The notes under the pieces are model-generated. The model made no database searches. It saw nothing but the letters and a program-made list of their open reading frames with translations, and was not told the origin of the DNA. A stretch of DNA of 64,000 nucleotides from Mesorhizobium sp. M1C.F.Ca.ET.210.01.1.1 (GTDB lineage: Bacteria > Pseudomonadota > Alphaproteobacteria > Rhizobiales > Rhizobiaceae), in NCBI RefSeq assembly GCF_004791585.1, contig NZ_SRUU01000011.1:124001-188000 (forward strand). Direction: 5' to 3'. How positions within the stretch are numbered: the first letter of the stretch is position 1; every line of letters begins with the position of its first letter. Positions 56,221 through 64,000 of the stretch are shown in pieces. Position numbers and translations under genes: made by a program.

Positions 56221-57206
56221 TTCGAGGGCTCCTGCCAGAACGTGCCCGGCGCCATCTCCGGCGCGCTGCCGACCAGCTTTTCGCCGCCGATCCCGGCCAG
56301 CACCCGGTAGAGCCTGCCGGCATCGACCGCTTCCTCGGCGACCGGGCGCCTGGGAATGCCCTGGCGATAGCGGTCGCGCAGCTTTGCCAGTTCCTTGCCT
56401 TCAGAGCGGACAATCGGCGCAAGACGCAGCCACTCTTCGTCGGATCTTGCCAGCAGATCCTTGGCCTGCGCTGAAGCCTTGAGGAAGCCGCGGACGGCTT
56501 GCGGATTTTCGTTCGCCCATTTGTCGTGGAATACATAGCCGAGCGCGGATACCGGGCCCGAAGCTCCGAGCGCTGTCTCCGCATCGTCGGCGCCGATCAG
56601 CCGACGGAATCCGTTGGCCTCGAGCCGGGCGCAAAAATGCCAGAAATCGAGCACCGCATCGAGCTCTCCCTGATTTGCCTTTTCCGAAATCAGCGGCGGC
56701 GCGCCAAAGACGACGTCGCTTGTCGCCGGCAGGTCGAGGCCGTGATCGCGCCTGGCCAGCGCCTGTATCAGCAGCCAGCTCTTGTCGAGCGCCCCGCCGG
56801 CGACGCCGATCTTCTTTCCCTTGAGGCCGGCGATCGTGCGGATTGGCGATGCGTCCTTCACCATTATCGCTCCGACGGCCGTCGAATAGGGGGCCAATGT
56901 GACATCGCCGCCAGCCGAACGCTGGCGCGAGACCCACAGCCAATCGGTCACGATCATGTCGATCGCGCCTGCCAGCATCGCGACATTGGTCGCATCCTCT
57001 CCGGCGAAATAGATGACATCCAGATCGATCCCGTTTGCCGCGTCGAGCTTGTGTTCCTTCAGCGTGTCAAGCTCCCAGCTCACCGTGCCGAACTTCAGCA
57101 CGCCGATGCGGAGCTTGGACGCGGCGGAGGCGGCAATGGCGTGTGAGCCAAACATCGCGGCCGTTCCAAGGGCCGCCAGACGGAGCGTTTCCCGCCGCGA
57201 AATCAT
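56217..57206 (-). CDS. NitT/TauT-type ABC substrate-binding protein
   Basis: A 329-residue periplasmic binding protein with an RRETLRLAALGTAAMFG signal, possibly Tat. The mature domain (SKLRIGVLKFGTVSWELDTL, then GKKIGVAGGALDKSW) is of the SsuA/NMT1 type. GGGAGGAA precedes the ATG at 57206. It heads the binding protein-permease-ATPase set. The ligand is unknown; being next to xoxF and upstream of a cytochrome makes a methylotrophy ligand worth testing. Confidence 0.84.
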   Translation of the reverse strand: MISRRETLRLAALGTAAMFGSHAIAASAASKLRIGVLKFGTVSWELDTLKEHKLDAANGIDLDVIYFAGEDATNVAMLAGAIDMIVTDWLWVSRQRSAGGDVTLAPYSTAVGAIMVKDASPIRTIAGLKGKKIGVAGGALDKSWLLIQALARRDHGLDLPATSDVVFGAPPLISEKANQGELDAVLDFWHFCARLEANGFRRLIGADDAETALGASGPVSALGYVFHDKWANENPQAVRGFLKASAQAKDLLARSDEEWLRLAPIVRSEGKELAKLRDRYRQGIPRRPVAEEAVDAGRLYRVLAGIGGEKLVGSAPEMAPGTFWQEPSK

Positions 57207-57244
57207 CGTGTTCCTCCCGGGACTGCAACAAACCAGGGGCGCGG

Positions 57245-57454
57245 TCAGATCGACTGGTCCTTCGTCGGAAAAGCGCATTTCCAGCGCCTGACCTTGAGGG
57301 TGGGGTGTTCCTGCGACCATTTCGCGATTTCGCTGGGCGCCAGGATCATGCATTGGAACAGAGAGCCGCGGCTCTCGAAATAGAGATGTTCGTTACGGCA
57401 ATCACCAGGATTGGCACTCAGGCAAACCGTCAATATGAGGTCGACCATATTCAT
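57245..57454 (-). CDS. small four-cysteine protein, unknown function
   Basis: A 69-residue protein with four cysteines (positions 11, 19, 35 and 60) in the order VCLSANPGDC, LFQCM and WKCAF, and no obvious cleaved signal, although the N-terminus is hydrophobic. AGAGGTG precedes the ATG. It lies 38 bases upstream of the ABC binding-protein gene and probably heads that transcript. Family not recognised. Confidence 0.6.
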   Translation of the reverse strand: MNMVDLILTVCLSANPGDCRNEHLYFESRGSLFQCMILAPSEIAKWSQEHPTLKVRRWKCAFPTKDQSI

Positions 57455-57756
57455 TCAGCACCTCTTGCGCGCGAAAACGCCCGCTCTGGCGAAATGCCGC
57501 CGCCCCCATTGCCTGGGCAAAATCTCAGTCCGGATGAAACCGGCCTGACCGGTGTCCCAAGGTGCCCGTGGGAATCCGGAATGACCTGAGGCTACGCACT
57601 CGCTCTGAGGCCGTCAACAAAGGCGAAAGTACAAGGTAGCCTGTCTCCGGTGCCGGAGTTGTTCTGGACCTTCGTATGATTGACTTCCGCCATCCGCCGG
57701 TTAGCTTTTCGGTCTTACAGGCGCCGGGCATCTTGACGATCAATGAGGGAATTGCC
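57455..57756. promoter_or_regulatory. divergent intergenic region (302 bases)
   Basis: No gene is supported here. It divides the minus-strand small-protein/ABC transcript from the plus-strand cytochrome c gene and should contain both promoters. GAGGGA at about 57745 is the ribosome site of the cytochrome gene. I could not identify a specific operator. Confidence 0.4.
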
Positions 57757-58137
57757 ATGCGCGCTATCGCCTTTTTCGCCGTCGTATTCCTGGTGACTTT
57801 CAGCACGAGCCAATCCCAGGCGCAGGATGCCGCGGCAGGTGAGAAGGTCTTCACCAAATGCAAGGTCTGCCACGTGGCGGACAAGGACCAGAACAAGGTC
57901 GGCCCGTCGTTGAACGGAGTCATCGGCCGCACCGCCGGCACGCATCCGGGGTTCAGCTATTCCCAGGCCATGGTTGCGGTCGGAAAATCCGGCGTGAAAT
58001 GGGACGAACCGACGCTGACGACCTATCTCCATGATCCAAAGGCCATGGTGAAAGGCACGAAGATGGCGTTTGCCGGCCTCAAGGACGACAAGGACGTGGC
58101 CAACGTCATCGCCTATCTCAAGCAATTCTCGAAGTAG
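57757..58137 (+). CDS. c-type cytochrome (cytochrome c2-like)
   Basis: A 126-residue exported class I cytochrome c. A signal peptide (FFAVVFLVTFSTSQSQAQD) precedes the haem motif CKVCH near residue 35, the PSLNGVIGRTAG loop and the Met ligand in GTKMAF. Class I cytochromes accept electrons from periplasmic dehydrogenases, so it may carry electrons from XoxG toward the terminal oxidase (inference). ATG 57757 gives the proper signal; the longer frame is a shadow. Confidence 0.87.
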   Translation: MRAIAFFAVVFLVTFSTSQSQAQDAAAGEKVFTKCKVCHVADKDQNKVGPSLNGVIGRTAGTHPGFSYSQAMVAVGKSGVKWDEPTLTTYLHDPKAMVKGTKMAFAGLKDDKDVANVIAYLKQFSK

Positions 58138-58200
58138 CCGCTTCGCCGACCGTTCGATTTGCGATCGGCCGGCGACTGCCATCGTAATCGATGCTGTCTG

Positions 58201-58902
58201 TCAGGCCGCGGCCCGCAGCCTCTGCATCGCGGAAGGCAGATCGAGCAGGCTGGCGCAAACAAGGTCTGCGCCAAGCTCTTCGACGGGGATCTGGGTGTAG
58301 CCGCCGCGCAGCAGAACGACGGGCATGCCGGCGGCGCGCGCGGCGCCGACGTCGCTGCTGCTGTCTCCCACCATCAGCGCGTCGGCGGGGCCGACCCCAA
58401 GCTTGTCGAGCGCCAGCAGCAGCGCATCAGGCGCCGGTTTCAGCTGTGTCACCGCGTCTCCGCCGACGATCGCGCCGAGATATTCCGTCAAGTGGAAATG
58501 CAACAGGATTTCGCGCGTGGCCAATTGCGGCTTGTTGGTGACAACGCCCATGGCCATGCCGTTCAGATGGAAGTGGGTGAGAACCTCCCTGACGCCGGGC
58601 ATCAGCCTCGTCAGGCGGGTCAGATGCCTGCGGTAGATCGGCGCCATGTCTCGATTGGCTTCCTCGAGCGCGCTGTCCGCAAGCGGGGACCCTGAGGCTG
58701 CAAAGGCTCGCTCGACCAACTTCCTCACGCCGCCGCCGATCATTGCCTTGACCTGATCCACGCGCAGCGGCGGCAGGTCGCTGGCGCCCAGCAGTTCGTT
58801 GACGGCCGTCGCGATGTCGGGCGCCGAATCGACCAGCGTGCCGTCGAGATCGAACAGGATCGCCCGCTGCGACCGAAACTGCCTGCTTGCGCCGACGTTC
58901 AT
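58201..58902 (-). CDS. cbbZ: phosphoglycolate phosphatase (CbbZ/Gph)
   Basis: A 233-residue HAD phosphatase with nucleophile motif ILFDLDGTLVDSAPDI, VVTNKP and LMVGDSSSDVGAARAAG motifs. It removes phosphate from 2-phosphoglycolate formed by RuBisCO oxygenation. GGAGG lies before ATG 58902, and the start overlaps the redoxin-like gene by four bases. Placement at the end of the cbb operon supports the CbbZ role. Confidence 0.88.
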   Translation of the reverse strand: MNVGASRQFRSQRAILFDLDGTLVDSAPDIATAVNELLGASDLPPLRVDQVKAMIGGGVRKLVERAFAASGSPLADSALEEANRDMAPIYRRHLTRLTRLMPGVREVLTHFHLNGMAMGVVTNKPQLATREILLHFHLTEYLGAIVGGDAVTQLKPAPDALLLALDKLGVGPADALMVGDSSSDVGAARAAGMPVVLLRGGYTQIPVEELGADLVCASLLDLPSAMQRLRAAA

Positions 58903-59456
58903 GCGGCCTCCTTCCATTTGATCGAGCAGCCGATCGAAGCGATCTGGTCAGGCGGTCCGTCACCGGTTCGGGCAACCTGCTTCATCGCCTCGAACAGATC
59001 GCGCCTCAGGCCGGGCGGTCCGGCGTCCCGCCGCGATGCGTCCAGCCGGCCACGATATTGCAGCGTCAACGCGCTGTTGAGGCCGAAGAAGTCCGGCGTG
59101 CACACGGCTCCATAGGCGCTCGCCACTGCCTGCGACTCATCATGGAGGTACGGGAAGGTGAAAACGTTCGCCCTGGCGAAGCGCTTCATGTTGTCGAAGG
59201 AATCGTCCGGATAGGCGTCGGCATCATTGGAGTTGATCGCGACAAAGCCGATCCCTTCGGCCCTGAGGTCGCCGGCATCACGCACGATGCGTGAAATCAC
59301 CGCCTTCACATAGGGGCAGTGATTGCAGATGAAGGCGACGACCAGTCCGTTGGGTCCGGCTTGGCCGAAGATCGAATGCGATCTGCCGTCGATGCCGGGC
59401 AAAACGGCATCGACGGCGTGCCAGCCGAAAGCGCAGACAGGTGGGATTGCGGCCAT
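58899..59456 (-). CDS. thioredoxin-fold (peroxiredoxin-like) protein in the cbb operon
   Basis: A 185-residue thioredoxin-family protein. The redox motif is FICNHCPYVKAV (Cys44, Cys47), with VAINSNDADAYPDDSFDNMK and a thioredoxin-like AVCTPDFFGLN segment. GGAGG lies five bases before ATG 59456. It sits between rpe and cbbZ in the same transcript. A role in redox control or protection of Calvin-cycle enzymes is an inference. Confidence 0.78.
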   Translation of the reverse strand: MAAIPPVCAFGWHAVDAVLPGIDGRSHSIFGQAGPNGLVVAFICNHCPYVKAVISRIVRDAGDLRAEGIGFVAINSNDADAYPDDSFDNMKRFARANVFTFPYLHDESQAVASAYGAVCTPDFFGLNSALTLQYRGRLDASRRDAGPPGLRRDLFEAMKQVARTGDGPPDQIASIGCSIKWKEAA

Positions 59457-59473
59457 ATCATCCTCCAAGCAGT

Positions 59474-60160
59474 TCACGCGGTTCGCCGGATCGCTCCGTC
59501 GGCCGCCTGTCTGATCGCGCCGATATTGGCGCGATAGGCGGCCTCGGTGCCACCCTTGAAGACGGCAGATCCTGCGACGAGCACATTGGCGCCGGCCGCG
59601 GTGACCAGGGGAGCCGTCTCGGGCGTGACGCCACCGTCGATCTCGATGTCGATCGGACGTTGGCCGACGAGCGCCTTGACACGCCTGACCTTGTCGATGA
59701 CCGCCGAAATGAAGGCCTGGCCGCCGAAACCGGGATTGACCGTCATCAGAAGCACCAGATCGAGCCGGTCGAGAACATACTCGATGACGCTTTCCGGCGT
59801 GGAGGGATTAAGCGACACGCCGGCCTTCTTGCCAAGGCTCCTGATCGCTTGCAGCGAACGGTCGAGATGCGGCCCGGCCTCTGCATGCACCGTGATGATG
59901 TCGCAACCGGCGTCGGCGAAAGCGGCGAGATAGGGATCGGCCGGCGCGATCATCAGATGACAGTCGAAGGCCTTGTCCGTTCGATCGCGGATCGTCTTGA
60001 TCACCGGCGGGCCGAAGGTGATGTTGGGCACGAAATGCCCGTCCATCACGTCGAGATGGATCCAATCGGCGCCTGCCTGCGCGACCGCTTCGACCTCGTC
60101 GCCGAGCCGCGAGAAATCTGACGACAGAACGGAAGGGGCGATGATGGTCTTTCCGGTCAT
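59474..60160 (-). CDS. cbbE: ribulose-phosphate 3-epimerase (CbbE)
   Basis: A 228-residue TIM-barrel epimerase interconverting ribulose 5-phosphate and xylulose 5-phosphate. Signature segments are [46 protein letters not shown] and [11 protein letters not shown]. The ATG at 60160 overlaps the cbbX stop by four bases. It supplies ribulose 5-phosphate for RuBisCO regeneration. Confidence 0.92.
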   Translation of the reverse strand: MTGKTIIAPSVLSSDFSRLGDEVEAVAQAGADWIHLDVMDGHFVPNITFGPPVIKTIRDRTDKAFDCHLMIAPADPYLAAFADAGCDIITVHAEAGPHLDRSLQAIRSLGKKAGVSLNPSTPESVIEYVLDRLDLVLLMTVNPGFGGQAFISAVIDKVRRVKALVGQRPIDIEIDGGVTPETAPLVTAAGANVLVAGSAVFKGGTEAAYRANIGAIRQAADGAIRRTA

Positions 60161-61095
60161 TTGCTTTCTCCTTCGCCGGGCTTTCGCGCGAACACCCGGC
60201 TGGCGGTGATGTCCTCGGCCGAGATCGTCGACAGCGCCTTGGCGTCGAGCGGTCCCTTGGCGCTCTCGAACAGGCGGTTGGCCTGCCGCAGCCTTGCCCG
60301 GTCGAGCGCGTTGCGGATCGAGCGGGCATTGGCGAAATGCGGCTGCGCGCGGCGGCGAGCGATGTAGTCGGCCATTGCGGTAGTTGCCTTCGTGTCGAAC
60401 AGGTAATTTTGCTGGTCGAGCATTTGTTCCGCGATCCTGAGAAGCTCGTCGTCGGAATAGTCGGGAAAGTCGATGTGGTGGGCGATGCGCGAGCGGAATC
60501 CCGGATTGCTTTCGAAGAAGCGGTCCATCCGCTGCGCGTAGCCGGCGAGGATCACCACCAGATCGTCGCGCTGGTTCTCCATCACCTGCAGCAGGATCTC
60601 GATCGCCTCCTGGCCGTAATCGCGCTCGTTCTCGGGGCGATAGAGATAGTAGGCCTCGTCGATGAACAGCACGCCGCCCATCGCCTTCTTCAGGATCTCC
60701 TTGGTCTTCGGGGCAGTGTGGCCGATATACTGGCCGACCAGGTCGTCGCGCGTCACCGAAACCAGATGGCCCTTGCGGACATAGCCCAGCCGATGCAGCA
60801 GGTCAGCCATTCGCAATGCGACGGTGGTCTTGCCGGTGCCCGGATTGCCGGTGAAGCTCATATGTAGTGTCGGCGTTTCGTGCGCCAGGCCCATGCGGCG
60901 GCGCGCCCGCTCGACCAGCAGGAGCGCTGCCGTCTCGCGGATGCGTCTTTTGACCGGGGCGAGCCCGATCAGCTCGCGGTCGAGCTCCGCCAAGACGTCC
61001 TTGACGCCGGAAGTCTCGAATTCCCCGCGCAGGTCGATCGCCGCCGGGACGGCGTTTTGAGGCACTTCCGTTTCGGCAAGGGCAGGGGCCGACAT
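60157..61095 (-). CDS. cbbX: red-type RuBisCO activase CbbX (AAA+ ATPase)
   Basis: A 312-residue AAA+ protein that remodels inhibited red-type RuBisCO by pulling the large-subunit C-terminus. Walker [18 protein letters not shown] near residue 80 and Walker [16 protein letters not shown] near 142 are intact. CbbX genes accompany only red-type (form IC/ID) RuBisCO, consistent with the cbbLS pair upstream. It lies about 24 bases after cbbS. Confidence 0.93.
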   Translation of the reverse strand: MSAPALAETEVPQNAVPAAIDLRGEFETSGVKDVLAELDRELIGLAPVKRRIRETAALLLVERARRRMGLAHETPTLHMSFTGNPGTGKTTVALRMADLLHRLGYVRKGHLVSVTRDDLVGQYIGHTAPKTKEILKKAMGGVLFIDEAYYLYRPENERDYGQEAIEILLQVMENQRDDLVVILAGYAQRMDRFFESNPGFRSRIAHHIDFPDYSDDELLRIAEQMLDQQNYLFDTKATTAMADYIARRRAQPHFANARSIRNALDRARLRQANRLFESAKGPLDAKALSTISAEDITASRVFARKPGEGESK

Positions 61096-61119
61096 GGCAT
61101 TCTCCTCTCGTCCCGATGG

Positions 61120-61539
61120 TCAGCCGTACCTTGCTCCAGCCGGCCTGTCGGCGGCATAGGGCCTGGTGGTGTAGCGGATCATGCGGCCCGCGGCCTCTTG
61201 CCGATCGAGCCGATAGCCGGGTTCCTCGGCCGGACGATTGACGATGAAGGAGAGCTTCACCGATTCCCAGCCATGCGAGGAATCGAAGGCGACGACGCGG
61301 ATATAGCGGTCGCCATAGATCTTGCGGCATGCGTTCAGCTCCATCATCAGCGCCGCTGCGTCGGGATTGTCGAACATCGGGTGGCCCCACATGTCCCAGT
61401 AGGTGTTGCGCGGGTGCGGCTCGTCGGTGAACTCGAGGCTGACGGCCCATTTGTTGTCGATGCAATACTGCACCTGCGCGCGGATCTGGTCGTGGGTCAG
61501 GTCGGGCAGGAAGGAAAAGGCCCCTTGGGTGATGCGCAT
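61120..61539 (-). CDS. cbbS: RuBisCO small subunit
   Basis: A 139-residue small subunit of form I RuBisCO. Markers are ITQGAFSFLPDLTHDQI at the N-terminus, NKWAVSLEFTDEPHPRNTYW, and PMFDNPDAAALMMEL, CRKIYGDRYIRVVAFD. The long C-terminal extension past FIVNRPAEEPGY is typical of red-type small subunits. AGGAGACGG precedes ATG 61539. Confidence 0.94.
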   Translation of the reverse strand: MRITQGAFSFLPDLTHDQIRAQVQYCIDNKWAVSLEFTDEPHPRNTYWDMWGHPMFDNPDAAALMMELNACRKIYGDRYIRVVAFDSSHGWESVKLSFIVNRPAEEPGYRLDRQEAAGRMIRYTTRPYAADRPAGARYG

Positions 61540-61550
61540 TGTCCGTCTCC

Positions 61551-64000
<2,450 letters not shown>

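Overview
The window is GC-rich DNA from an alphaproteobacterium. Gene content points to a Rhizobiales organism of the Mesorhizobium type (inference): dense minus-strand operons with ATGA overlaps, an opine/amino-acid catabolic arsenal, many LysR regulators, red-type RuBisCO with CbbX, and a lanthanide-type methanol dehydrogenase. No rRNA, tRNA, CRISPR array or insertion sequence was seen.

Positions 1-26600 form a catabolic region for nitrogenous compounds. It opens with the tail of a possible GntR-type regulator. A coupled operon follows (hydantoinase/oxoprolinase A and B, a small 2Fe-2S protein, an FAD/BFD dehydrogenase), facing a DadA-like FAD oxidase that is divergent from an Lrp/AsnC regulator. 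Next comes a dipeptide/oligopeptide-type ABC importer (fused ATPase, two permeases, Tat-type binding protein) with two HAD dehalogenase-like proteins, a class III aminotransferase, a PuuB-like oxidase, two aldehyde dehydrogenases, a tartrate/isopropylmalate dehydrogenase homologue, a cupin, a GhrA-like reductase, an ArgE-like deacylase and two related GNAT proteins.

Positions 26800-32300 hold a bufferin-type operon: DUF2282 precursor, DUF692/MNIO enzyme, DUF2063 partner and DoxX protein, translationally coupled to a flavodoxin-fold quinone reductase. Upstream are a patatin homologue that has lost its catalytic residues and a tandem pair of paralogous 91-residue exported proteins.

Positions 32300-46400 carry redox and stress functions: three similar LysR regulators, an exported cupin, an MFS transporter, a DUF302 protein, 3-hydroxybutyrate dehydrogenase with a patatin phospholipase, NDH-2-like and glutathione-reductase-like flavoproteins, a redoxin and an acyl-CoA ligase. 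Between the last LysR gene and the ligase lie remnants of two decayed genes.

Positions 46500-58200 are a methylotrophy island: pqqABCDE (pqqA only 32 codons), xoxFGJ, two small uncharacterised proteins, a NitT/TauT-type ABC importer and a c-type cytochrome. Positions 58201-64000 are the distal half of a Calvin-cycle operon (cbbA-L-S-X-E, a redoxin-like gene, cbbZ). Together these imply lanthanide-dependent methanol oxidation, with electrons passed to cytochrome c, next to CO2 fixation by RuBisCO. That is a plausible autotrophic-methylotrophic lifestyle, although formaldehyde and formate oxidation genes are not in the window.
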